Program-made: the position numbers and the translations under genes
Shown: piece by piece, positions 1-10,053 of the stretch
How positions within the stretch are numbered: the first letter of the stretch is position 1
How the letters are laid out: every line of letters starts with the position of its first letter
DNA from: Hippopus hippopus
Taxonomy: Eukaryota > Mollusca > Bivalvia > Cardiida > Cardiidae
Assembly: GCA_946811185.2 (NCBI GenBank)
Contig: OX328098.1
Coordinates: 24,747,084 to 24,811,083 of the forward strand
DNA length: 64,000 nt
Reading direction: 5' to 3'
The notes under the pieces: generated by a model
The model's database searches: none
What the model saw: only the letters and a program-made list of their open reading frames with translations
Told to the model about the DNA's origin: nothing

Positions 1-600
1 CTGTATTTTTAAGGACCGGTCTACTTCATGATTAAGTAGGTTGTTTAAAAAAAAAGTGGGTGTAATGGATTCATAAGTAACTAAAGCTGTCTCAACTCTT
101 TACCAAACAACAAAACCTTAGCCTTTCCCAAACTGAAAGCGCTTGCAGACCACAAACTTGATCTGGCAAAAATGATGGGGTTTGTCTTTGATGAGACAAA
201 ATATTGAGAAAAAATGAGAAAATGATGTGTATTACACGCGAATGCTCCTATCATAACACAATGTTTTACAACTCAGCCAAATTTAGACTTGCCAAAGTCG
301 TATTTATAATTTTATGGTATAGCTAGATAAGTTTATATAAAATGTCCTTATTTTATGAATTCCGTTGACGATCAATGCAAATAAGCAATAATTAACAGGA
401 TATGAAACATCGTGTGAAGAAGGAACAAAATGTTTGTTCCAAAAACCTTTTACTGAAAGTTAACAAATACAGGAAAGTAAGAAATTAGTATTTGCCAAAG
501 GCACTAGTAGTACAAACTTCGCCCTGGACAACCTATTATATTATGTACAGAGGGAAAAGTTTGTGTCCTAAAACACAAGCGCCTATGGTGTTTTCATAGA
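1..600. other. Leading non-coding stretch with a family D fragment
   Basis: No convincing coding frame. Bases about 95-300 match one flank of the dispersed family D element: 'CTCTTTACCAAACAAC' near 98, an imperfect hairpin around 200-260 and 'ACAATGTTTTACA' near 260. Nothing recognised in 300-600. Confidence 0.5.
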
Positions 601-617
601 AATGGATGACCCAGATA

Positions 618-800
618 TACAGGGTCTGACATGAGTTGATAGTTGAGATAAAATTTGCTTTAATGAATTGCGAAAAAATAATAATAAGCGAGCCTTTATA
701 ATAAGCGAGCCTTTGGCGAGCTTAACAAAGTTTTCTGTCGACTAGCTTTATCAAATTTTACCTTCAAAGCCAACGACTGTCAGATTCTTTTTAACACAAA
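618..800. repeat. Hairpin repeat, sister copy of 40,982-41,116
   Basis: An imperfect inverted repeat starts at 'GGTCTGACATGAG' and ends near 'GACTGTCAGATTC'. The loop motif 'AAGCGAGCCTTTGGCGAGC' occurs here after a short internal duplication (AAGCGAGCCTTTATAAT). The same arms and loop recur at 40,982-41,116, so this is a dispersed palindromic element. Confidence 0.6.
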
Positions 801-1093
801 ACTCTACCTCAAGAATTACAGTTCATGATGTTTTTCCCTCAAAGATTTTCTCCAAAACAGTCAACTCAAACGGCGGAAAAAGTTGTATTTTCAGCGTAAA
901 GGATTTACAAGATAAGCTTGTATCAAAGATTGTCATCGTTTTTATGTTTCCCTTTGGCAATCATTGCAAATAGACAATCACTTGTAATCACCCGCAAACA
1001 TCTACAATTAATCCTGTCTAGTAGAGTAATGCCAATTTCTTGTTGAGATTGACGTACATATAAGAACTATCCACGCCCCCCATAGGTCAATTG

Positions 1094-1316
1094 GTTAAAA
1101 TTCACGATGTTAGACGTGACTCAATGCGCTTTTGCGGACAATGTAGATCAAGATCAGATTAAACAGAACGTGCAGTCTGATCTTGGATCTACACTGTCTG
1201 ATATGGCTTTTTTTTTTCGACATAAAATACTGCGACACAGCATGTTTTGTACTTACTTTTTTGCTTGTTGATGTTGGCTGTAGATTTTAATATAGTTTAT
1301 TTAGCAGTTAAAAGGG
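1094..1316. repeat. Family C hairpin element
   Basis: The core palindrome 'GTAGATCAAGATCAGA' ... 'TCTGATCTTGGATCTAC' sits between 'CTCAATGCGCTTTTGCGGACA' type flanks and a right end 'TTTAGCAGTTAAAAGG'. The same core with the same flanks occurs at 13.2, 13.9, 28.7, 29.6 and 43.1 kb. Confidence 0.7.
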
Positions 1317-1429
1317 GACTAGATCTACTAGCTTTTTTATGACGTAAAGCAAAAAAGTTTGAACAATATCGACAAATACAACCAGTTATATTTTTCTTTG
1401 CAACTGTATAAAATTGACGAATGTAGTGA

Positions 1430-1620
1430 ATAAAAATGTGCAATTTTGGACGTTTCAATAATGGAATAGTCGTTTTGCAGTCGGTAACTCCGTCTATTAT
1501 TTTTTACATCAGATATGAGGTCATCGCACTGAATCACTCAAAATCGCACTTTTTTATTAGATGTAACGGTACAGTAGGCCTATACACCGCGGTTAAGAAA
1601 AATATATGTTGTTGTATTTA
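1430..1620. repeat. Family K dispersed repeat (TGCAAAACGAC / TGTAACGGTAC motif)
   Basis: The segment contains 'AATTTTGGACGTTTC', 'CGTTTTGCAGTCGGTAACTCCGTCT' in parts, and 'ATGTAACGGTACAGTA'. The same motifs, in the opposite order and strand, occur at 26,545-26,850; weaker matches occur at 16,800-17,240 and 19,140-19,270. No transposase or tail is visible. Confidence 0.45.
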
Positions 1621-1673
1621 TCGGTATTTACAAGAAATTCTGATTAATGGCCAAGAAACAACTAAAAAGGGAC

Positions 1674-1930
1674 CCGTAAGGTCTTAGACCCCTAACGCTT
1701 CTAGTGCAACATGGAATAAGATTTCTTGTTAGTTGATAAATAAGGATTTATACTGATATAATACTTTTGCACATTTTTAACCGACCAGAAATTCCTTTGA
1801 TGTCTATCTTGAAATTATTTGTTGATACTTTTGTTAGTTTCCTGAAAAAGGAGGTAATTATTCTCTCCCTTCGCAATGAGAATATAGTGGTTTTAGATGA
1901 TAATTCCAAGAAGGAAAAAAGAAAAAGGAA
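1674..1930. repeat. Family J repeat, inverted twin of 43,750-44,006
   Basis: About 255 bp from 'GGTCTTAGACCCCTAACG' to 'TTTTAGATGATAATTC' is the reverse complement of 43,750-44,006, with scattered differences. The pair lies 42 kb apart. At 43.7 kb it sits inside a larger element with inverted ends. Confidence 0.7.
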
Positions 1931-2068
1931 AAAGCATTTCTCCCTCTCCGACAATGTTTTCTACTTTTCCAAATACAAATCTAATCATTTCAGCCAGTTG
2001 AAATTGTCGTCTGCATATGTTTTAAATTTGGTAAAGTCTAAAATCTTTATCGTTTGGTAAGGAGCTAA
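1931..2068. repeat. Family D fragment
   Basis: 'ACAATGTTTTCTACTTTTCC' followed by 'AATTGTCGTCTGCATATG' and 'AAAATCTTTATCGTTTGGTA' is the right flank of the family D hairpin element, missing its left arm. Confidence 0.6.
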
Positions 2069-2194
2069 CTCATTACCTCCTGGGTCAAACTGCAGCAGGC
2101 GTTTTTTTAAAACATTCTTTCAAAGTAAAGAATTACTACGGAACCCCTAAAGTGACATACTCGACTTTTTTTTAATATGCAAATTTCTCAAGTT

Positions 2195-2469
2195 ATTTCG
2201 TTTTTACGAAATATTATTTCGTAAAAACGAAATATTATTTCGTATATACGAAATAATATTTCGTATATACGAAATATTATTTCGTATATACGAAATAATA
2301 TTTCGTTTTTACGAAATAATATTTCGTAAAAACGAAATAATTATTTCGTAAAAACGAAATAATTATTTCGTAAATACGAAATAATTATTTCGTAAATACG
2401 AAATAATATTTCGTAAAAACGAAATAATTATTTCGTAATTACGAAATAATTATTTCGTAATTACGAAAT
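2195..2469. repeat. Left palindrome array of the foldback element (13 units)
   Basis: Thirteen copies of an 18-bp palindrome, ATTTCGT-NNNN-ACGAAAT, are separated by 3-4 bp A/T linkers. The four-base centre varies in order from the outside: TTTT, AAAA, ATAT three times, TTTT, AAAA, AAAA, AAAT, AAAT, AAAA, AATT, AATT. Each unit can fold on itself, and the whole array can pair with the right arm. Confidence 0.95.
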
Positions 2470-2585
2470 AATTTTACCAGCCTGTATATCAATGAGGCCA
2501 CATAGCCTTGAATCACATTTTTGACTGGTTTTTACGCCGCTGTCATTATTATTCTAAATCTATGCAAATACATAATAAATTGTGC

Positions 2586-3052
2586 TCACTGAAAAGGATG
2601 TTTTTTGCACTTGAGGAAAAAATCGACACATACCAGCCGGCACAGTCTGTGCAGGCTGACATGGGCCGATACTTTTTCAATATGGTCTTCCAATTTTCTG
2701 CACGTCAAAGGGATATTCGAACTCATTATTCGCTTGCTCATATTAGACAAAATGGAATTTATGGATCCATAACATGGAATCACTCATTTGCATAACATGG
2801 AATCACTCATTTGCGAAAAGTATCGACCAGGAAAGCCTGCACGGATTGCTCAGGCTGATCTGGGCCAAACTTTTCGCTATCAATAAATTCTCAGTATGTC
2901 AAAGGACTAGAACTACTATATGATTCCGTCGAGCGTTCTAGATAAAGTGAATAGATTTTCTATGTATCCATCAGTATGTGAAGGCTTCCTTGGTGTCATA
3001 GATCACGGGGATTCAATTAGCCTCATTTTGTCAGAGCATGGCTCAATTTCAA
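2586..3052. repeat. Two decayed family A copies inside the foldback element
   Basis: Segments near 2,630-2,700 and 2,815-2,880 each carry the family A core (cgac...cag.ctg...gcaggctga...gg.c). The right end 'TTGTCAGAGCATGGCTCAA' is at about 3,034-3,052. A 23-bp unit, CATAACATGGAATCACTCAT plus TTG, is directly duplicated at 2,768-2,790 and 2,791-2,813, at the join of the two copies. Confidence 0.6.
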
Positions 3053-3236
3053 ATTTGCTAACGTTACTGCGTACAACTTTAAACATTATTCCTTGACGCA
3101 ATTCAGCTAGTTAGAAGAAGTCCTTTGTCGATTTGACTTATGTCTTTGCATAGATCTAGAGAATTTGGGGGACCGGATGCCTCCTCCCTCAACCCCCCAC
3201 TCCCCACCCCCACGCTGATCCGCCTATGCATAATCA

Positions 3237-3311
3237 GGTGATGTCTTGCTTGATACCATGGATCATGCAGATGCATTAAGCCCCCTTTTCATGAAGCACG
3301 GCCCAATCATG
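3237..3311. repeat. Family A right-end fragment
   Basis: 'GATGTCTTGCTTGATACCATG' type sequence followed by 'GATGCATTAAGCCCCCTTTT' and 'GCACGGCCCAATC' is the conserved right third of family A. The left part is absent. Confidence 0.6.
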
Positions 3312-3951
3312 TCTGATCGATTTGCGTTTTACGTCGCATCAATCTTTTAAATTTAAGTGAGGCAATCATTGTGCTGTCCTAGAGGCCCTGAGTACGAAGG
3401 AAGGAATTCCATTACTACCATATTAGAATTTGTTTGTATCAGCACGAAACCACTAACGTTACCCCTCGCTGTTCTCCACCCCCGAGGCGGTCTCTTAAGA
3501 ATCTGATCTCCGTCTCTCCGTCTCTTAGTTTAAAAAGAATGTTCTGTCACTACTGGTGTGAGAAAGCCAGGAAACACATGGCTGCATCGCTTATCACCGT
3601 GATATTACTACCTGTCTGTCTGTCTGTCTGTCTGTCTTAATTATCACTCTACAAATCTCTTTACCCTGATTCTTAAGCGACAGTCGTAATGTTATCCCAT
3701 CTTTCCAAGAGCAAAGAAGGTAAGAAATAAGGAACGCGCTTTTAATACCATATTATAAGTCTTAAAAATGGATTTGCAGAGTATCGACCCCACTGTAGGC
3801 AATTCAGGACAGCTCAACTCGGAATTCAAATCTATAGCCTATAGTGTGAGAGGCTGTCAATCAACCCTACAATGTAGCCCTATCGCAAGGCAGTCAAAGT
3901 GCCTCGAACCCGAGTCGAACCAAGGATGTCGGTATTTCAACTTATCAGATT
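3312..3951. other. Interior of the foldback element, no gene seen
   Basis: A short (CTGT)n run lies at 3,608-3,637. No recognised protein is encoded. Sequence around 3,895-3,930 (cctcgaacccgagtcgaaccaaggatg) resembles the B-box end of a tRNA-derived SINE on the minus strand, but no tail or target duplication supports that. Confidence 0.4.
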
Positions 3952-4181
3952 ATTTCGTTTTTACGAAATAATTATTTCGTTTTAACGAAATAATTATTTC
4001 GTTTTTACGAAATATTATTTCGTTTTTACGAAATACTATTTCGTTTTTACGAAATATTATTTCGTAAAAACGAAATAATATTTCGTATATACGAAATAAT
4101 ATTTCGTATATACGAAATAATATTTCGTATATACGAAATAATATTTCGTTTTTACGAAATAATATTTCGTAAAAACGAAAT
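3952..4181. repeat. Right palindrome array of the foldback element (11 units)
   Basis: Eleven ATTTCGT-NNNN-ACGAAAT palindromes. Read inward from the right end and complemented, the centres run TTTT, AAAA, ATAT, ATAT, ATAT, TTTT, AAAA, AAAA, AAAA and so on. The outer eight are in the same order as in the left array, so the arms are inverted copies that later diverged at the inner side. Confidence 0.95.
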
Positions 4182-4245
4182 AACTTGAGAAATTTGCATA
4201 TTAAAAAAAAGTCGAGTATGTCACTTTAGGGGTTCCGTAAATTAC

Positions 4246-4939
4246 AAACATTAAGTTAAGATATAATACATCAATACAGTCAAATAAAAGTTGTGGCATA
4301 AAATAAAACACAAGAGGATTTTTCTCTCCTCTAGCCTCAATGATTTCAAAAGCGTTCGGGTCCAAAATGAAAAAGGGCGTCCGCATTTGGAAATGTGTAA
4401 CTGTATAATTGTAGTCGTGTTAAAGAGGCATTATGCTAGTAATGAAATTGAATTCCGTCTGTGATTTCGTTTGAGCACGGTATCCACGGTATCTAAGATG
4501 GTGGGACATGCTGCGATTTTCTTTCTCCTTTTGTTCGATTTTGGGGACGACGTAAGCGCAGTATACCTTTAAACACTCAAAAATCCAAAAAACATTTACG
4601 AAAAAGTCCATTCTATCGAGAACATAAAGAACTTTTGAAATTACAATACCTGTTGTTTTGTTTTCCTAAATGACAATAAGGGCTTGTGTGTGTGTGTGTC
4701 GATTTTCAAAAATTAATGTAAAAAGCTTATAAAAATACTACACAAAGTTTGCTAAGCATCAATACTTCCTAGCACCATACCAGAGTCTGTATATTTTTGT
4801 GATGTTAATATTGGAAATCATTAAGTGGTGTGTCGAGATGGTCTCCAGTACACACATTGCAATGTATGACAGGCAAATTCCTCGAGCAAGTCTTGCAAAT
4901 GCAGATAACCTCAATTTCTATAGTGTTTAGAGACACTGC
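4246..4939. other. Unassigned stretch
   Basis: A (GT)n run lies at 4,684-4,699. No coding frame or repeat family used here was recognised. Confidence 0.4.
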
Positions 4940-5940
4940 ATACATATACCAAACTTGTGTTCACTCTGTTCTTCACTCTCTTTTGAAAAGCTGAAGGTTT
5001 TTACGTTAATATTGCAAATGCTGATATCAGAAGACATTTATCAGATGCAGACATGTGGCGGGCAGTTGGAATGTTGGAACAAGGGGCTCTTCAGAGTGAG
5101 GTTGGTGAAGCACTTGGTGTGCACCACACTATTTTCACCAGAGCCTGGACGAGGTACCAGCAGTATGGTACACCTATCAAGGGACATGGTGGTGGCAGGA
5201 GAAGGGCTACATCCGCTGCTGATGATCGATATTTGGTCATTCAGGATCGGAACAACCGCTTTGCGACTGCAATTCAACTGCCTTCTGACCTTCAAAATGC
5301 TTAAGGCGTCAGAGTTTCGACTCAAACCGTACGCACACGGTTGCACGAAAGTGGCCTCCGATCGAGAAGACCATGTATTCGTATCCCCTAACTCCAAACC
5401 ACTTACAGCATCGGTTTGCTCGGGCGATGGACCATGTTGGTTGGAGGAGAATGGACTGGCGACCTGTCCTCTTTACAGATGAGTTCCGATACTGCTTGAA
5501 CTACACGGATATGCATGTGGAGAAAGCCAGGGGAGAGGTTTCATGCAGCACACTATGCTGAGCATGATCGGTATGGGGCGGCTCTATCATGGTATGGGGT
5601 GGGATAAGCTGGGATGGACGAACTGACCTGATTGTGCTCGATCGAGGCACATTGATTGCCCAGCGGTATCGAGATGAAATTCTCGACACACAGGTAAGGT
5701 CATATGTTGGTGCTGTTGGCGATGGGTTCATTATAATGAACTTAAATCCAATTAAACGCATGTGGAATGAGCACATCCGCATTTCAGCCCGTCAGGTCTA
5801 ACTACAAAGCATTCAGTAAGTTGGTGCATTCCTTGTCGAGGAATGGAATTCCATTCCACAAATGGTTATCCAAAACCTAATTGGGGGCATGCAAAGACGA
5901 TGCCAAGCTGTCATTGATAGCAACGGGTAACATACTCGTT
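4940..5940 (+). pseudogene. Tc1-type transposase remnant, internally deleted
   Basis: Broken plus-strand frames match a Tc1/Tc3-like transposase in order. There is an N-terminal helix-turn-helix region from about 5,053 (WRAVGMLEQG...VGEALGV, then GTPIKGHGGGRRR). A first catalytic block follows near 5,460 (PVLFTDEFRYCL). The VMVWGG-type block is at 5,590 (MVWGGISWDGRTDL), and the C-terminal block is at 5,745-5,930 (LNPIKRMW, then WNSIPQMVIQNLIGGMQRR and VIDSNG). The frame jumps from GDGFIIM straight to LNPIKRMW, so the DNARPH block with the second catalytic Asp is missing. The Glu expected after LNPI is Lys. Further frameshifts and stops occur, for example near 5,305 and 5,560. Non-functional. 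Terminal inverted repeats were not found. Confidence 0.85.
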
Positions 5941-6220
5941 TTTAGGCCTATATCAAAGTTACCGTTAGCTTCTTTCGCAAATTATTTTTTTTACACGTTT
6001 GGGAAAAACAACCGTTTCAGTGACCATCCAGTTTAAGTTGAAAATAAAATCAAGAGTGCATAAAAAGTGTTAAATCTTTATATACAATAATAAATAAAGC
6101 AAAAGGTATATGTTTAACAAGAAAAAATACTAGAAATTTAACTACAACCTAAGATATATACAAAGATATTCTTGGTGCTTACCAAACTTTGAGTAGTATA
6201 CTATTTAATTTACGCATAAG
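5941..6220. other. AT-rich spacer
   Basis: Nothing recognised. Confidence 0.4.
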
Positions 6221-6474
6221 TGATGCTCTGTCAAAAGGGGGATTAATGTATCCTCTTATTTGATGCCTTATACCAAGCAATTATCACATAATTATGGATC
6301 CATAAAATCCGTTTTTTCGAACAAGCGACTGGTTGAATGGACATTGGATATGTAGCAAATTCACATATAGTAAAGGGTTTTTGACCCATGTCAGCATGCG
6401 CGGATTGCACAGGCTGACATGGGGCGATAGTTTTTGAAGATGCATTAAATCCCCTTTTAGCAGAGCATGGCTCA
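6221..6474. repeat. Family A palindromic element
   Basis: Runs from 'TGATGCTCTGTCAAAAGGGG' to 'AGCAGAGCATGGCTCA'. The internal core hairpin 'GACCCATGTCAGCATGCGCG' ... 'CACAGGCTGACATGGGGCG' and 'ATGGATCCATAAAATCC' are typical of the family. About 254 bp, no coding capacity. Confidence 0.8.
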
Positions 6475-7009
6475 CGTGTATTTTGCAAGCATAAGGATAT
6501 AAACATGTTATATTCAGAAAAGCATTGTGGAGCTTGAATAATGATTTAAAATCAGAAACCCGGGCAAGCTAGCAGTACGCGCGGTAAAACAATGGACGAA
6601 GCAAGACTGTTAACGGAACGTAACTGGTTACCATTAGTTGAGGGGAATGCTGGAAAAATGCCTCCGTTGGGACTCGAGTCCACAACCTTCAAAACTATAT
6701 TCGGCGACTTTACCATTGAGAAATGGCATCAAATGACAGTTTTCAGTGTAGAAAATGTATTTATCTTTTGTTATGCAATGATAACTTTACCGTTACTAAC
6801 GGAATAGGAAATGGTACTCTGTAATTCCTCGTGTTTACCACATGTTGTTTTTTTATGCATGTACTAATTTCAAAGCCATCTTTTCACGCATAGTAAAATT
6901 ATCAGTCTTCGTTAAGATTTTCTTTAAAAAAAAAAAAAAAAAACTCTCAAAGAGAAACCTCGTCTAAAGTCCCTTTAACTCTTCTCAAAATTGTAAGGAT
7001 TTATAGAAA
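6475..7009. other. Unassigned stretch with poly-A run
   Basis: An A17 run lies near 6,926-6,943. No gene or repeat family recognised. Confidence 0.4.
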
Positions 7010-7150
7010 ACAGATCAAAAGTGACTCAAACGATGGAATTTTTGCATGAAAGAGAAGGAAACATTGTGGAAAAAGGAAATAATTCTGGTTACGAGCATTG
7101 TCTACCTTTCAGCAACGTTTTCAATAGCCCTTTTCATTAAAACACGGGGT
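7010..7150. repeat. Family D fragment
   Basis: 'AAACATTGTGGAAAAAGGAAA' then 'GTCTACC' and 'CAACGTTTTCAATAGCCC' and 'AAAACACGGGGTTG' are the left flank and partial hairpin of family D. Confidence 0.55.
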
Positions 7151-7465
7151 TGGTTTAGTAAATTATAAAACTCTTCTTAGAAGAAGTTAGGGTTTGAACC
7201 ATATTAGTTCGATATAGAGAATATACAATTGTATTTGACTTGCGCTTTCCTGTGCATTTGGTAACGCCAAATCAATTGACCACAACCCCAGACATGTGAT
7301 CATTTCCGAGATAATTATTGGTTATAGAAGTCATGTAATTGTCCCTTACACATCCTCACATTAAGTTACATCTGACAGTGTTTAATCGTACTCCATGTTT
7401 GTTTCTTGTTTTTACGTGGTATAAACTATATACTGTACATTCTTTGAGGAACAGTTGCTCATACA

Positions 7466-7685
7466 TATGGTGGCATATTTCTGCCACGAGATACGAGATA
7501 GCTATCATGATAATTTTAGAGAAATATCGCGATAAAACAAACTTTCCTGGAAATATTATCTAGATAGCAAAAAGTTTCACGATAAAAATATCGCGATAAT
7601 TCTAACTGTTATCACGATTTTTTTACCGCTCGTGAAATTATCATGATAGCTATCTCGTATCTCGCGGCAGAAATATGCCACCATA
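7466..7685. mobile_element. 220-bp inverted-repeat MITE with 6-bp target duplication
   Basis: The ends are inverted over about 50 bp: 'TATGGTGGCATATTTCTGCC' at 7,466 and its complement ending at 7,685. The arms continue through 'GAGATAGCTATCATGATAAT'. Direct repeats CATACA flank it at 7,460-7,465 and 7,686-7,691. The interior is rich in short 'ATCGCGAT' palindromes. No coding capacity. Confidence 0.8.
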
Positions 7686-7930
7686 CATACATTATAGTGT
7701 AAATCCAGCAAAAAACGTTTACAATTGATATAGTTTATACACAGTAAAACATTGAAAATATTGTTTTGGGGTATTGGGGGTGGGAAATGGGGGTGGGGGA
7801 GAAACTGTTTGTGATAAGAGGGTGATTTTTTTTTTTTTTTTCGACAATGTGTTCCATGTGTGCAAACAGCTGCTTGACTATCTTTGGCTTATCCTCCAAC
7901 AATTTATCAACTTAGTTATTCATTTCTCTG
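7686..7930. other. Spacer with poly-G and poly-T runs
   Basis: A G-rich segment at 7,770-7,800 and a T15 run near 7,828. Nothing else recognised. Confidence 0.4.
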
Positions 7931-8171
7931 GTCAGTTATGCTCTGGATCTCCATGATGCATCGTACTATGCAAGACTTCACATAGTTATGGATCCATAAA
8001 AATCCCTTTTGTCTAAAACCCGACTAAATCAGTTGGTATTGTTCCTTTGTCATGCAGAAAATTTACAAATAGCAAACAGTTTCGACCCATGTCAGCCCGC
8101 GCGGACTGCGAAGGCTGACATGGGTCGATACTGTTTGTAGATGCATTAAAATCCCTATCACAGAGCATGGC
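7931..8171. repeat. Family A palindromic element
   Basis: Left end 'GTCAGTTATGCTCTGG'; core 'CGACCCATGTCAGCCCGCGC' ... 'AAGGCTGACATGGGTCG'; right end 'CACAGAGCATGGCT'. Slightly decayed at both ends. Confidence 0.75.
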
Positions 8172-8559
8172 TATATTTTTTCCCCAGCAAGCTATAAGCT
8201 ATTTTCTTATTTTCTCTTCTGCTATATCACGATGACATTACATTATGTAATGTTTATGTTTATGTATTATTTGTAGCTTTTGGAAGTGTTTGTCGTTAAA
8301 ATATTTCGTTCGGTCGTTAGTACATATTTATAGGACAGTGAAGACAAGTCAGTGACATTATTATGGTATCATTAGTTGGTTTAGTGCAACGTATATGTCT
8401 GTGCAGTTACAGAGTTGCCTGCTGGTGTCACACGCCTGGATTTTTTTGCTACATTGAAAATAGAGTAAAAATCACCCTCTGCTGCATTTTTACTGGTATA
8501 TCGCGGCTCTGATGTTTGCTTTTATTAATTATATATCCAGTGGCATACACAAAAAAGCA
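8172..8559. other. Unassigned stretch
   Basis: AT-rich, no gene or repeat family recognised. Confidence 0.4.
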
Positions 8560-8725
8560 CCTAAAACCAATTTGCATTCTTTGCTTTTTTACCTCAAACA
8601 CAACTATCGTTGAAAAATCATAGTGAGAAAAGGACATTTCGGGTAGTAGACCTTCTTTTATGTGGTTACAGGCACAAAATAGTTCACCAAGAAATAAAAA
8701 AAAATGCACTCAGTTTCCACAGAAA
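8560..8725 (-). repeat. Family P copy: decayed coding-like repeat (pair with 29,745-29,930)
   Basis: The minus-strand translations of this segment and of 29,745-29,930 share a peptide block (GELF.A..H.KE followed by ...S.TVVFE.E..K). Both share the plus-strand words 'CTCAAACACAAC' and 'AAAATAGTTCACCA'. Conservation of amino acids through base changes hints at an old protein-coding repeat. The protein family is not recognised. Confidence 0.45.
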
Positions 8726-8849
8726 TCATCAAGTCAACAGCAAATAAATATTGTAGACCTGTCCTACCATTTTCTCTGACAAAACAGTGCAGCAAAAGTG
8801 CTTGCTGTCAAAATTTTCAAACCGGACTACTTTTTGCTAATTTTCCACA

Positions 8850-9010
8850 TTATGTTTTCTACTCTTTCATTGACAAAACCAATTACCTGAGCCACATTTA
8901 ATTTGTCGTATTCAGATGCTTTGAACAACGTTTAAACTGTGTCGTCAAGTTAATAAATAAATGTAAATTAAGATCAGCTTGTACAGAAAGAGCAGTCTGA
9001 TCTTAAATAT
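8850..9010. repeat. Family D and family C fragments side by side
   Basis: Bases 8,850-8,945 carry the D right flank ('GAGCCACATTTAATTTGTCG'). Bases 8,955-9,010 carry half of the C core ('AAGATCAGCTTGTACAGAA' and 'CAGTCTGATCTTAAAT'). Confidence 0.55.
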
Positions 9011-9089
9011 ATTTGACCCTAAACCATTACCGAAAATATCGATAGCTGTAATCCACTTTTTGACCTCGGGAAAACTCGACTCTATTAGA

Positions 9090-9303
9090 GCTATGCTAGT
9101 CATAATACGAATTTAGATCCATAAAATCCATTTTGTCAAACAATTCATTGAATCTCGAGGAACACTGGCCCTTTTGACATGCAGAATATTGACTAATAGC
9201 AAAATGTTTCGACCCAGGTCAGCCTGCGCTGACTGAGCAAGCTGACCAGGTTCGATACTTTTTGCAGATACATTAAACCCCCTTTTCACAGAGCATGACT
9301 CAT
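9090..9303. repeat. Family A palindromic element
   Basis: Left end decayed ('GCTATGCTAGTCAT'); core 'CGACCCAGGTCAGCCTGCGC' ... 'AAGCTGACCAGGTTCG'; right end 'CCCCCTTTTCACAGAGCATG' then ACTCATC. Confidence 0.75.
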
Positions 9304-9548
9304 CTAGTTGGTAGCGAAAGAGATCATCTATAAATCGTAAAGAACAAGTATGTAATCAGTCTAGATGTTTATGTTGTAAGTGAGCATTTCTTATTGACTT
9401 GGTGACTCCAACTAGTACTATAGTTTTATATTGTATCAACAAATCACCTGCCCTGTAGGAGGACCGTTGTGGACATTCCGAAATCAAAGTACTGAAAGTC
9501 CCGGTCAGGTGACTTGTGCTAGAATTACAAATAGGGCATAGATAATTT

Positions 9549-9801
9549 GAGTCATGCTCCGTAAAAAGGGGGTTTAATGCATTTACAAAAAGCATCGACC
9601 CAGGTTAGCCTGTGCAGTCCACGCAGTCCTGACTTATTTTCCTTTTTGTCAATTTCCGGCATGTTCAAGAGCCATTCTATCTTAGGATTCAGTCGGTTGT
9701 TAGACAAAATGGATTTTATGGGTCTATAATGATGTGATGACTTGCTTTGTACCATGCGTCACGGAGATGCACTAAACCCACTTTTGTCAGAACACGGCCA
9801 A
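9549..9801. repeat. Family A palindromic element
   Basis: 'GAGTCATGCTCCGTAAAAAG' to 'TTTTGTCAGAACACGGCC'. The right arm of the core hairpin is damaged (CACGCAGTCCTGACTT), so this copy is older than those at 47.5 and 54.9 kb. Confidence 0.75.
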
Positions 9802-9828
9802 CTTTTTCGCTTTCATTTGTCTATTAAT

Positions 9829-10037
9829 CCTTTCGGCGCCATAGGCGAAAACTTTGACTTTTGCGGACGGCATAGATCAAGATCAGACTGCACAGAACGT
9901 GCAGTCTGATCTTTGATCTATACCGTCCGCTTGTTTAGTCAAGCCTATACAATCAAAATCTTTGTAAGTTTCAATGGATTGTATTTATAGCCGTCGAAAG
10001 AGGTTGATTTTATTTATTTGGCGCTGAAAGAGTTAAA
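9829..10037. repeat. Family C' element (GGCGC termini, family C core)
   Basis: The termini are inverted: 'AATCCTTTCGGCGCCA' on the left and 'TTGGCGCTGAAAGAGTTAA' on the right. The centre is the family C hairpin (AGATCAAGATCAGACTGCAC...). Other copies: 37,958-38,155, 42,001-42,133 and the split copy 47,434-48,158. Confidence 0.75.
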
Positions 10038-10053
10038 TGCCTAAATATCTTTG

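Larger units (their letters stand above)
2137..4239. mobile_element. Foldback-type transposable element with palindrome-array arms
   Basis: Outer ends are perfect inverted copies: 'TACGGAACCCCTAAAGTGAC' at 2,137 and its complement ending at 4,239. They run about 55 bp inward to 'CAAATTTCTCAAG'. Inside each end is a tandem array of perfect palindromes (2,195-2,469 and 3,952-4,181). The element is bounded by a 6-bp direct repeat AATTAC at 2,131-2,136 and 4,240-4,245, read as a target-site duplication. The 1.5-kb middle holds no transposase frame, so the element is non-autonomous. The architecture resembles foldback elements; the superfamily is not determined. Confidence 0.85.

Noticed and set aside
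2195..4181. A CRISPR array
   Set aside because: The units are perfect palindromes with 3-4 bp linkers, not repeats separated by unique spacers, and they are mirrored in two arms of one element.
4955..5482. The 175-residue plus-strand frame as a gene
   Set aside because: It overlaps the Tc1 transposase reading in another frame; only the transposase frames show family motifs.
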